64,000 nucleotides of DNA from NCBI GenBank assembly GCA_904066235.2, contig CAJFCV020000005.1:12457501-12521500 (forward strand), in the 5' to 3' direction. The notes beneath the pieces were generated by a model. It searched no databases. It was not told the DNA's origin and worked only from the letters and a program-made list of their open reading frames with translations. Source of the stretch: Bursaphelenchus xylophilus (taxonomy: Eukaryota; Nematoda; Chromadorea; Rhabditida; Aphelenchoididae). Each line of letters begins with the position of its first letter. The stretch's first letter is position 1. Shown one piece after another: positions 13,601 to 24,557 of the stretch. The position numbers and the translations under genes were made by a program.

Positions 13601-16600
13601 GCTGGCGTTCGTGCCCGAAATTGGAGAAGTCCGGCTTTTTGTTTCCCGGAACGTTCCAGCAAAGGAAGAAAACGCGAAAAAAGCTTATTTTCGGATTGAT
13701 ATCAAATGCTTGAAATTAGGAATTCATAGAGAAGTTGGGTTAGCGACTTGATTATTTATGTGGGATCTCTGAATTTCCAAACAAGGTTCCCATTTCCTAG
13801 AGCCTACTTATTATTATTATTATAGTTTCGCGCAAGAAACCCCACAGTCCCCATTTTGAATAAAATTAAGCCCTCTCTACCTCGCCGCGAAACCCATTCC
13901 ATTATTTTTCGCCTCGAGCCAAAACACCGAGAAGCGCATTCTTTTTCCTCTCTCCGCTCCCTTACTTTAATATTTATTCCCATTTTGTGGAAAACTCTCC
14001 GCAAAAGCCCCTTGCGCCCCTCTTGTCTTTACCCCGAAAAGTCCCTCAAAAAAGACCCTTGCGCTTTTTAGGGGAAAAACTTATGAAAGAGAATTTTCTT
14101 TGATCTGCAAGTCATTTTTTCGGTGTATCCACATGGATTCAAGCTTTAATTTTCAGTTATTCGATACATTTTAATCCAGGCTGTAAGGGTTGATACTTAT
14201 TTTTAACGATTTGTTGACCTCTTTGTTTTCCCATAAGTCAATTTTTTCTCCTTTTCTCTCGTGACAACATAATTGTACCAAGCAGAAGTTAAGTTTTTTC
14301 TTTCGGAACTGACTTTCCTTCTGAGCGTTCGCAGATCCTGGTTCGAAGAGGATTAGTCACCAACAGCGCCATTATGGGTAATAAAGTTTGGCGACGCTTT
14401 GAGCACCCTCACGGTTTATAGCCAGTTTCGAATGTTAATTAAACCGGACTTCTCTTCTTTTTTGAATATTTGAGGGATTTTGACTGACGAAGTTTCGTAT
14501 AATTTTGACTTTTTAACGATTCATCTTGCCTTGGAACAAAGTAATTCCCTATTGTTGGGGAAACTCAATTTACTATAGTCCCTGGAATGCGTTACAAAGC
14601 GCGTCATTCTAAAACAAACGAAGGCCGAAGATCCTTCACAAAAAGGGTTCCCTGTTTGGTATATCCCACGGGATTCGACGTGTGGATATTTGGAGATCAG
14701 GCAAGATAAGAGAATGCAGACGGGCCATTTTAATTTAGAATCGTGGGAGAGCTGCAGTATTACTTTGGATTTGTATGGATTTTAAATTTTTTTTCATAGT
14801 TGCAACTATATAGTTGTCTCATTGGGTCAAGTAAAAGCATTGAGGTTTGACTTTGCTAACGTGAAGCGAGGTAACGCACAACCTCGGTGATCCTTTCCCC
14901 GTTAAAACTTCTCGCTTCCTCCATTTGATTTAGGCAGATAAATCGAGCGCGACATGTTGAGCACACAAAAAAGAAAGACCGAATGGGTAAAATGTGGATG
15001 CGCGGCGCAGGTAGTAAGTAGCAACAAAAATTGTTTTCACGCGAAAATCGTCTTCTTTTGATTTATTCGATTACAAAACTTGTTGTTGAGTTGACTTCTG
15101 CATAAATTGATTTTTTTTGTAAAGCCCTATGCCGACTAGCCAGATGGCGTAACAAATGTGTTATTTTAATTTTTTATGGTCTTTTCTTGTCGATCATATT
15201 TTTAAAATGAAACAGTGATTTTTTGCCGCACCTTTTTTATGGTTTTTTTAAGTGATGATTTTGTTATCAAGGTTGCTGCAAAATTATTGAGAAAATCATC
15301 GTTTTCGTTTCACTATCGGGATTCTTGCTCAGCCTCTACTCGTCATTCCCAAATATTTACCATAAAAATTACAGAACTTGGAACTCCGTCCAATAATCAG
15401 TCTTCTCCAACTTGTAGAATAGTCCATAATTAATTTATTCCTCTCAAGAGGATCCCCTAGTCCTTTCCCATGTACACTCATAGTCAAAATGGATTTCGAA
15501 TTTGACGAAGTGGACTCGTTCTCATCGACGGTGGCCTGTTCTACGCCTTCCACGAAGCCAGCTCCCGCGTTCTATCACCTGACCTTTGCTGCCGAGGAAG
15601 AGGATAACAGCAATCTAACTGAGAGTCGCTCAACGAATCTATCTGTTAGTTTTAATGAGGGTAACTGTTGGGAAGGGGATAAAAAATATGATTTTTGTAA
15701 AATTGGCATTGTGTTGTATTAGCCTTTTAGTCATAGAAATTTCAGTTTGGGGCAGGATCAAAAACGTTTCCTATTGCAGCCAGGAAGCATTACGAGTACC
15801 CCCAAATCTCTCTTTTTCTGGCTCCAAAAACGGTATTATCTGAGAAAGCCGGAAGTTGCCTTTTTTGGACGGAAAGAAGCTTAATGCCTTGATTAGTTCG
15901 AAAAATACCAAATTTGTGCATGTGTGCATTTTGCCTTCAAAAGAGCACTATTTTCGGTCAGAAAGGAAGGTATTTGGTGGCATTCGGAATGCTTGCCTAA
16001 TGTAATGAGAAGCACTTGGGAATACTAGATTTTGCTTCAAACTGCTGGGAAAAAATGCTTATGTTTATCCTCCGTGCTTTATACGTAAACACCCTCCTAA
16101 TTCTTATTTTCAGACCAATGATCTCTCCGCAGCCGATACGGCATCCACAACATCCTCGAATCATCTGATCACCTCCCTGGTGCAAGAAAATTTGGTACGG
16201 TGTTTTGTGTACTTTAAGAACTTAGGGAGCCGGACGATGTTCCGAATCGTATCTTTCATACTTTCCCCTCTCCTGGACCCCCGCCCAAACTTCTTACACT
16301 AGATTGTAGCTTAATATTATTAAAGGTTTTTAGCTTTTGCGAAAAAATTGGAGTACTCGTAGGGGTTATTTTTCCTTTAAGACTTGTCAGATGTAGTATT
16401 TTTATAGCCCCTGTATTAGTAATAAAAGTTGTTCCTGTTAGTTTTAACGAAATTCTTATCTATTCCCCTCGATTATGAGCTTACCGCACATTGTCATGGT
16501 ATTATTTGCTTTGCTTACATCTCACTTCCCCACGACACACTTAAACTTGCCATACATACACTTTGATTTTTTTATCTAATTGTTGAATAAATGGTTAATG

Positions 16601-18518
16601 TGTTAGTGATTTTTTGGTGGTTCTGGTGATTGTGTTGTCCTTTATTTATTGCACTGTATGTTTGTTTTTTTGAGTTTGCACTTTCCGGATAGCTGGAAGA
16701 TGTTTGTTTACTTGTTTTCTGTTCTTTTAATCTTTGTCTTCGCATCCCATCTTGTCTGCATGTTTCATGGAAAAATTACTATTATTGTGCTTATTTTTGT
16801 CTAAAAAACACTAACATTCGTTTTTTAGGCGTTGCAAAACAAACTCAGCCGACAGTCCGATGAATTGGCTGAAGCGAGGGCCTACCTGCGCGGGCATTCC
16901 CTCTCCTCCTCGGAAGGCTTTGAAGATAATGGCGTTCTGAGGTTGGAGGCCCTGCCGAAGGAAGGAGATACCCATTCAGTGCTGCTAGAAGTCTTTAATG
17001 TCCCAGAATTTTCCAGGATTCTTGTTTGTGGTGAGTAATTTTGATTGGTTTTTGAAATTTAGGAAAAGGAGCAAAAAAAATCGGTGGTTTCAAGCTTGAA
17101 ATTTCAAGTTCTATAAATGATCGTTTTACAGACTTACGGCCACGAATGGCCAAACAGCTTGCTCCCGGGCTACCCGCATATCTACTGTTCGCTGCCTTCC
17201 GCTACTTTGACCAAACCAAAGACGATGCTTGCATTACCGGTCTCTTCAATTCCATTCATCATCTTCTCAGGGAAACGTCGACGGTAAGGGTTGATTTCAA
17301 TTTTGGATTTTTTTGAAATTTTAGAACTCCAAAGACATGGATGTCCTGGTGTTGTGGTTCGTTAATTCATGGCGCTTGTTGAACTTGCTCCGTCAATTTG
17401 CCGGCGAACAATCCGAGTGGACGGCACAGAACACGGCGAAACAGAATGAATGGCGATTGCAACACTTTAACTTTGAACCAATTAGGAATCAATTGAAACT
17501 GAGAATCGAAGACTTTTATCAGAACTTCATGAAGAACGCCGTAGAACCTTTGTTGACTCCGAAAATCTTCCCCGGAATCCTTCAACATGAAAGTGCGTCG
17601 ATGGTTTTGGACGCGGATGGAGATAAGAGTCGAGGAAAGGAGAAAGAAGTTGGTGCTCAAAGTCTAGAGGATATCAAAGAATTTGTAAGCTTTTTTCAAC
17701 GAATTACTGGTGTCGTAGTGGGTTTTGAGAGCTTTAATTGCCGTAAAGTAGTTCGAACTTTTAATTTTTTTAAATTTTTTAGTTGAATTTCGTCTACTCG
17801 AAGCTGCGAAACTTTGGAGCGGATAGAAATGCGATCTCCCAGACATTCCGACAAATCTCGCAATGGATGTGCGCTTTGGCCATGAATCAACTGGTCTTCC
17901 GAAAAGATTTGTGCACATTTGAAAAAGCCGTCCAAGTCAAGTAGGTGCAGCCAATGTTTTCTTGTCCATACGTGCCAACATGATCTTATTCATGTTTTTT
18001 AGGCACAACGTCACGGAGCTGAAGAACTGGCTAGTTGAACATGAACTACAACAATGCTGCGAACATCTCGAGCCGCTCGTACAAGCCTCGCATCTCATGC
18101 AGTCGAGGAAAGAGGAGTCGAACATCGAGACGTTGTGTGGGGAGATGACGTCAAGATTAACTCCAAAACAAGTCGTCTCCATTCTCCAACATTACACTCC
18201 TCCGCCCAGCTTCGAAGAGGAAACTGTAGACGCGAATTTCATCGCGAAGTTGAGCGATCGCCTGTATCAGCGAGCAGCCTTGGCCGACCTGAATGGAGGG
18301 CATAATCCGGTGAGTGGGGAGGATATTTGGAGTGAACTAGAGCCTCAGCGGCGGGAGATTTTTGAATTACGGTATATTTTCTTCAGGACACAGCCATCAT
18401 GCCCGGCACATACCTAGCACCCTTCGACACAACCCCATTTGTCTATACCGACTTCCCCATCGACAAGATCACCCTACCGTCCTGCCTTCGGCTCGATTCA
18501 GTCGCCAGATTGATATAA
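7699..18518 (+). CDS. hum-2: Class V unconventional myosin heavy chain
   Basis: Actin-based cargo motor. Exons: 7699-7872, 7951-8184, 8252-8415, 8554-9085, 9127-9416, 9509-9731, 9823-10035, 10073-10341, 10503-10788, 10864-11049, 11112-11576, 11615-11834, 11905-12134, 12203-12522, 12586-12688, 16114-16194, 16829-17030, 17132-17283, 17325-17684, 17783-17940, 18003-18309, 18387-18518. They sum to 5301 nt, 1766 residues, close to the family norm. The motor has the P-loop GESGAGKT (about 176-183), switch I region ([15 protein letters not shown]) and switch II DIYGFETF. Six IQ motifs (about 775-902) make the long light-chain neck typical of class V. A heptad-rich coiled coil follows, then a dilute/globular tail with [20 protein letters not shown] and [15 protein letters not shown]. 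The start at 7699 lies just before the SH3-like KGTKIWIKD segment; an upstream in-frame extension is possible. Exon 16114-16194 (27 codons, Ser/Thr-rich) is phase 0 at both ends, so it could be skipped. The symbol is by orthology to the single C. elegans class V myosin. Confidence 0.95.
12689..15488 (+). other. Long intron region of the myosin V gene
   Basis: Between the last motor-side coiled-coil exon and the tail exons, about 2.8 kb without a supported exon, in a gene whose other introns are mostly 35-160 bp. It carries an 18-bp direct repeat (12752-12769 and 13316-13333) and a (tta)n run near 13808. Open frames at 13207-13476 (-) and 13856-14071 (+) have no support. Its size and position just upstream of a new start exon make it a good place for an internal promoter. 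Confidence 0.55.
15489..15644 (+). CDS. Alternative first exon for a motor-less myosin V tail isoform
   Basis: Opens with ATG and encodes 52 acidic, Ser/Thr-rich residues beginning [20 protein letters not shown]. It ends in phase 0 at a GTTAGT donor, so it joins in frame to either tail exon, 16114 (TNDLSAAD) or 16829 (ALQNKLSRQ). It cannot be an internal exon of the full-length mRNA through the adjacent tag acceptor at 15481-15483, because that junction from the phase-0 donor at 12688 would be out of frame. The simplest reading is a second promoter producing a tail-only protein of about 500 residues (52 plus part of the coiled coil plus the cargo-binding globular tail). A separate short gene is the alternative. 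RNA evidence is not visible here. Confidence 0.55.
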
Positions 18519-18873
18519 AACCTAAATTTGTTTGTCCTATACCGGTGCAAATTTTTATTGTACATTGCTGACACATTTATTACATATTCACCTTATGGGT
18601 TATTAGAAAACACGCAACTAATGTGCTACAGTGTTTGTAAAATATCATCTTGTAATTTCTTAACAATTTTTGAAACAGAATGAATAATTATTACATATTT
18701 TGTTGGAGGTTTTTTTGGTCTTTGTTTGTGGCGTTTTTGCCAATCAACCGCAATTTTCGAGGGAAATAAAAATCGGCAAAAACGAAAAAAGTGAAAACTG
18801 CCTCATTTGTTTTCCGACACTTCCGAGAACCGGTGGATTTCTCATTTTCCTCTTGAAGAAGTTTGTGAACACG

Positions 18874-19958
18874 ATGGGACTATCAATCCGAAACTCCAAG
18901 AGCTCCATTGTTATCAATGGGTATGTTTCCGAAAGGATTTGATTTTTTCCAAGCCGCGCCCGATGTTTGAGTTTTACTTGTTGGCTTGCCCCAGGGTTAT
19001 TATCCTTTTTGGGATAGTAATTCAACAAAAAAAAATTTTTTTGTCCAACTTTTGACTTGAACCGGTGTTGTCAATTTCTGCAGCCAAAAAATGAAAACTT
19101 TAGTCATCTCTTTTCCAGCTCTGCAACTCAACCCTCACTGTTTCGAGTCGTCTACACCTATTATCTGTTATTCTTGGCCATTCTTCTGATCAGCTTGTGC
19201 TTCAGCACCATGATGGGCTACAAATGTCACGATGGGATCGAGTTGGTGGTGTTTCAGCTGCTCTTCCTAATTCCGGGCCGATACGCGGTCCACAACGACT
19301 TCACGGGATACCGGACCATTTTCTTTGTAATTCAGGGCGGATTGATTTTGCCGGACCTTTTCTGGATGATTATGGCTTTCAGCAAGGCGAAGATTGTGAT
19401 TGGAATTGCTCTCTTTTTCTGCGCTCTGATTCAGGTAAAATCGGGAGATTCTTTGGGGTTTTGGGGCAACAGTCATAAATGCGGTTATTTTCGACCTTTC
19501 CAGGCAATCCTATTTGGCTTAGCATACTACCAGCCCTACGCTTTGTGGCCAAAGGGTTTCAACATTCTCCTGATCCATTCATTTGTGAAGCCCGGAACGC
19601 CCGACTCCTCATCTCCACCTCTTGACGTCTCCGCGGAACGAACCGCGAAATGGATTAGAACCGAATTCACTTCGACCTTTGAGGAGGGCGTTGAACGTGA
19701 GTTGAATGAACTCTTCTTTTTCGAAAGGGTCTTGATTTTACACGTTAATTTGTGTTCTTAGCATGCTCTTTCAAAGTGGAAAACGGCAGCGGGGAGAAGA
19801 TGAAGTCCAGTTCCGATGAGCCCGCTTTTCCTCGCACGGTGGTCGTAGATGCGCATGGAAATCGTCAGGAAGATACGATGAAGCCGGCTTTGGGAAAAGT
19901 CTCTCGCCGCAGCAAGAAGCTGACTCCGCGGCTCGAAGGCAGCAGTAATACCAATTAA
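18874..19958 (+). CDS. Four-TM membrane protein of unknown function
   Basis: Four exons, 18874-18920, 19119-19434, 19504-19696 and 19762-19958, sum to 753 nt (250 residues). A short N-terminal segment (MGLSIRNSKSSIVING) precedes hydrophobic stretches around FRVVYTYYLLFLAILLISLCF, LVVFQLLFLIPGRYAV, IFFVIQGGLILPDLFWMIM and IVIGIALFFCALIQAILFGL. The roughly 110-residue cytosolic-looking tail is hydrophilic, first Pro/Ser-rich and then strongly basic (KVSRRSKKLTPRL). I do not recognise the family; the pattern resembles small nematode-restricted four-helix membrane proteins. It starts 355 bp after the myosin V stop on the same strand, a spacing compatible with a nematode operon, but no other operon evidence is visible. 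Confidence 0.8.
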
Positions 19959-20183
19959 GATAATGCTGTTTTTTTGGTAAATTATTCATAATTAAACATT
20001 ACCTGACTATTAACAAATTGGAGTAAATTTGGAAAAATGAATTTTTTTTATCCAAAAAATTATGATTTTTTTTTCCGAGCTGCGCCCTAGCGTTGAATTA
20101 GATTTCGGTTAGGCCTCGAGCTACTGCCTTTTATTTTTGTAAGACCTGAGCAAAAAACTGCTTGAAAACTTTATTCGACAACA

Positions 20184-21251
20184 TCACAATCGACAATCAA
20201 TTCCACCATTAACGCTGTGAACTTCGCCGGTCACAAAACTAGCGTCGTCGGAACAAATGTAGGCCATGACACTCGCAACTTGATGAGGATGTCCAAAGGT
20301 TCCCCACACACTTTGACCGTCTTTTCCGGAGTTCCCCGAGCGATCGTGCCATTTGTGATTTTTGTCCCAGAGCTAGAATTACTTTTAGAAATCAGAATAC
20401 TCGTTTCAAGTGTCTACGTAATAGAATGACGATTATAAATTGAATGATCAACTTACAACCCGGCTCATATCCGTGTAGATGATCCCCGGAGCGACGGTGT
20501 TCACGCGGATTTTGAAGGGCGCCAGCTCTTGAGACAAGGCCAATGTCAACGAGTGCAAAGGTGCCTTGGTTGTGCCGTATACGCCAAGTCCTGGGGACAT
20601 TCGTTGTGCTGAGATCGTCGATGTAAATACAATGGATCCACCGCTAAAAGCAAGAGGTTTGCGGTCAATTTGAATGCCAATGCAAACAATACAGCTAAAA
20701 AAATTAATATACCCATTTCTTTTCATATATGGTACCACCAGTCTGGTCAACTCAAAAGAAGCTTTAATATTGATACGCAGCATCAAGTCAAAGTGCTTCT
20801 TCGTATACTCCGTTACCGTTCCGACAATCGGATTGACGCCGGCATGAGAAACAAGCACATCGATCCTGCCAAACTTCGAAACCGCAGCTTCAACGAATTT
20901 CTTCCGATCTTTACTGTTCCCGACGTCGCAAGGGATTGCCAAAATATCTTCTTCTTTGAATTTACACTCCTTTACCAGATGATTTTTGGCTTCCTCAATA
21001 TGCTCAGATTTCCGGCTACTTATCGCCAATTTTGCTCCTTCCGCTGCGAACCGTTCGCACATTGCTAGGCCAATCCTAGAAATATGGTTATTATTTACGA
21101 AAATCGCTCGCATTTTCAGCTTGGAGGGGTGGGATTAGATCAAACTAACACCAGTTTATTACCCTTTTGTTGCGGCCGTGATGAGCACAACCTTGTCTTC
21201 ATATCGACGACAATTAACGTTATCAACGGAACTAATCGATGCGGTTGCCAT
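20184..21251 (-). CDS. Short-chain dehydrogenase/reductase, DHRS4-like, with a PTS1-type C-terminus
   Basis: NAD(P)-dependent carbonyl/retinal-type reductase of the classical SDR family. Exons 21251-21163, 21075-20713, 20643-20457 and 20372-20184 give 828 nt, 275 residues. The cofactor motif TAATKGIG is near residue 25-32. DVLVSHAGVNP corresponds to the NNAG segment, with His in place of the usual second Asn. RINIKAS supplies the catalytic Asn, TSTIS the catalytic Ser, and YGTTK the Tyr-Lys pair. The C-terminal exon gives DDASFVTGEVHSVNGG, as in DHRS4 and relatives. The protein ends Cys-Arg-Leu, which fits the peroxisomal PTS1 consensus [SAC][KRH][LM]. The ATG at 21251 directly follows a tttcag acceptor, which favours this start over upstream ATGs in the same frame. 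Confidence 0.9.
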
Positions 21252-24200
21252 AGCTGAAACGAAGAAGTTTAGCAACGGAATAGGACCTAGTCTACGCGGG
21301 AGATTTATCGCTGCAAACAGCCAGAATACTCGCAGAAAGCACAACATAACATTATCAAAACCGCGGTGCAAACCAAGGCAATAAAAATTGATTTTGACGG
21401 AGTAGCATGACTGTCGTCGAAATGCTCTGAAAGGCAAAAAAAACAAGAGAAAACTGTGTTGGTTCAACAAGACTTTTTTTAGTCGAACTCAACGAGAAAA
21501 ATGTTACAAACTGAGTTCCATTAGACCGCTGGCTTTAATGTACATACGCGAATTTTCAGAGGCTACGCAAATTAAAGTCGAGTAAAGAACGTTGTGCAAT
21601 TCGAAGTGCCGTGTCTGCACAGAAAATACAACGAAAACTTTTGAGAGGATAAAAATCGACTCATACGAAAGGCCCTTTGTGTTTGCCGGTTAAAAGCCAG
21701 CTGTGAAAAACAGTCAGCATCAACCGTCCTTTACTATTTATATATGTCCATCACCATATAGTGCAGTTAATTCCATTACAGTGACGAACAATTTCTGATC
21801 GCCAACAAATGAACTCAAACACCACGGCTTGATAAACATTTTTCCAGCGTGACTCACGTTCGGTCAACTAAGCTTGAGCTGAGCTTTCTGTCCTCGAGCG
21901 GACAATCAATAACATGAAAACGCACAATGTGGCAGAATCGAGCAGAATTAGGACAAATTTTCCTTTTTTTCAGGTTCGTCATATTCCAAAAGTTACAAGG
22001 GATCACCCAAAAATGCTCTAAATATGTAAGCCTAATATCCAAATTTTCGGTAAGCCTAAATTTCGCAGTATTATCGTTTCTCCAACAAAATCTCTCAAAG
22101 AACTCCAGCCAGCCTTTTCTGTTATTTTCCCTCTCGTTTCGCGGTCTCAAACAGAAAGAGTCGTTTTAGTCGAGTGGTAGTGCGTTTGCTTTCGGCGCGA
22201 ACCGACGCGGGTTCGAGTTCGTCCAGTGTTAAGTAGTCCTTGGAAGCCGGTTCTTGTAGGTTCTCAAGGGGGAATAGTTAGCTGGAAAAGAAATACTGTT
22301 CAATCCACGCTGTTGGTGATATTCCATGCATCAATAGTACTTTCACTGCAGTGAACATTTTATTTCCAGGCGTTTTTTTGTTTTGCGAGCTTCGATTACG
22401 ACTGGAAATTTTATATCAAATTATAAGCCTTGTTTTTGTTTTACTGTAAGCAAACAACACGCATTCAGAAATCTTGACAAGTTGACATTTATCTCCCCGA
22501 TTGAATCGAAATAATCACGTCTTCCAGGCGAAAAGTCATTTTTCATGCAAAAAGACCAAACTTTTTCGATTCTCGCCCTTCAAAGCCGGTAATTTCGACA
22601 AAAACGTAAGAGATTACGACTTTTCGATTCGCTCGGTTGATCTGGAAACATTACAGGGTGATCACGTTTTGTGAAAAAAGGTGACGGGGGTTTTATTCAA
22701 ATTCAAATTCAACTTTTTTTCGTTTTTGACTTTCCCCTGCAAGATCAATAATTATTTATGTGGAATGTTTCATCGACGTGTTTACGAGCGACTTGTGGGA
22801 GTCAAGGTCGCGGATATTTTGGGTGATTTTTGAACTTCCTTCTATTTCATTTTATCAACTATATTGAATATCACTGCACTGTATAATCAATACCCAACCG
22901 TGAATTTTATGACTTCTTTATTTGCAATGATTTTGCAATGATTTTAATGCAATATATGTACATGAATTGTTATTCGCACCCAGACAGTTAGTTCAAAAAA
23001 AACTTTAAAAAGTCAAAAAAATCAAATTGCGAACGGCTTTGTGGAACGCCGTTGTAACAGCACTACGACAACGGTATTGTTTTAAAGTGGTGACGTTAAT
23101 AAAGGTTATTGAGTTGATGGTGGGGGTGATGTCGGAAGGGACAACGGTAGGTCGTCGAAGTTTATGTGGGTTTGTGTCGATTCAGATGCGAGTTGCGGGT
23201 TGTGCGGGCGGATTTGACGAACGCTGACCGGAAGGTACGTTGTTTTAAGTTTCAATTGAGCTAGTTACGTATCTGGCTTGAACTTTTGGTTGGAGTAGAA
23301 AAAAGAAAAGTTTGTATATATACTGCCTGATGTTCGCAATAAGGTCTTCGCTCAACCTTATAGAGATCAAATGATTTCTTTTAAAGATGTTGGCATCTGT
23401 TTACGTATCAAATTTATAAATCTATTTTTGGGGGAGCAGCTTTTGAATTGCGCTTTTTTATGACTTGGAGGACAAATGTTTTTTTTGTTTTTTCGTCTCT
23501 CGCGACTGCAAAATTGTAAACAATGCACATGTTAAATGTAATTTTAGTAGTACCCCAGTATTTTTTCGACCAAAAAAAGGAAAAATTTTGTTGTTGAGTC
23601 CAAAACGAGCAACACATTGGATGTCCAGCAAATTTATAAAGCGATTCTGCAGTAATTGAAAACTTCCCGCCACTTTTGCTGCAGCCTTATAGTCTCGCTG
23701 GAATTTGACCATTGCTTCCACCATTTTAAACAGATTTTAATTTTATTAAAGATTTTTTAATGCAATTTTGATCTCCTCCCTCCTGCTTCGTTCATCGCGC
23801 TCATCTACCGTATCCTCCCATCGTTTTCTCAGATCAGTTCCGTTCGCCCAACAAGCAGGCTTTCCCAAGTGTGGAGATAACGCCTCGGGGTTTCCTATAA
23901 ATTTGCAGCCAGATATGGTAACCCAACTTTTCTCCCAAAGTTCCAATATTTTCCCCGTCTAATTACCAGTTATTACCGCAATTCGCCCAACTCGAGGAAC
24001 CTGCGTTTCCTCTGGTTTGTGTGACTCCAGCTGTACGGACGAGCGTTAAATTGTATAGCTTCGAGGGTGTCACAAAAGGAAGCTTGTTTTTCCGGCGGTA
24101 TTCGCAGGAATCGGATGGTTTCTGGTTTGTTTTGTTAGCCCTTGACCGTTCGATTGTTCCTCTGCGGGTTTACTGGGTTTAGCTCTCTATGGTATTTTCC

Positions 24201-24557
24201 GAGGGAATTTTCAAAAATGCCTAGTGTTGTATTTTTTGAGTATGTTACAGAACTTCCTGGGCATTTGTTTGCCATAAAACTCTCCTTGGCAAAAATTGTG
24301 TTCTGGAAGGCTGTCTTCTCATCGTTATTCATGGCTATCAGGAAACGTTTTTCTACAATCCCGCCCGTGTTTATGTCTTGTGACGTGGTCTGAAGAGTCA
24401 GCGATCACTTGGAGTGATTGCAAAAAATTTCGAGTTTCTAGTTTAAACCCCGATGTTCAACGGGTACCCCGTTGATTGTGTTGAATTTTTTCACGGCGAT
24501 TTTCATAATAATAAAATTCAAGATTAAAAGGTTTTATTTGAGGGATTCAATTTACAG
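21252..24557. other. Intergenic region
   Basis: No supported protein gene. It contains the tRNA-like element at about 22160-22235. A 66-codon frame at 23746-23946 (-) and an 88-codon frame at 23458-23724 (-) have fairly natural composition but no recognisable domain or splice partners. Confidence 0.45.
22160..22235 (+). pseudogene. tRNA-like sequence (degenerate tRNA or tRNA-derived SINE head)
   Basis: Carries an A-box-like TAGTCGAGTGG and a B-box-like GGTTCGAGTTC at tRNA spacing. A 5-bp anticodon-type stem TTTGC/GCGAA surrounds the loop TTTCGGC. The D and T stems and the acceptor stem do not pair well, so it is unlikely to be a functional tRNA. Confidence 0.35.

Noticed and set aside
23746..23946. 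66-codon minus-strand frame starting MELWEKSWVTISG
   Set aside because: Reasonable composition and a charged helix, but no start context, splice partner or recognisable family; left unannotated.
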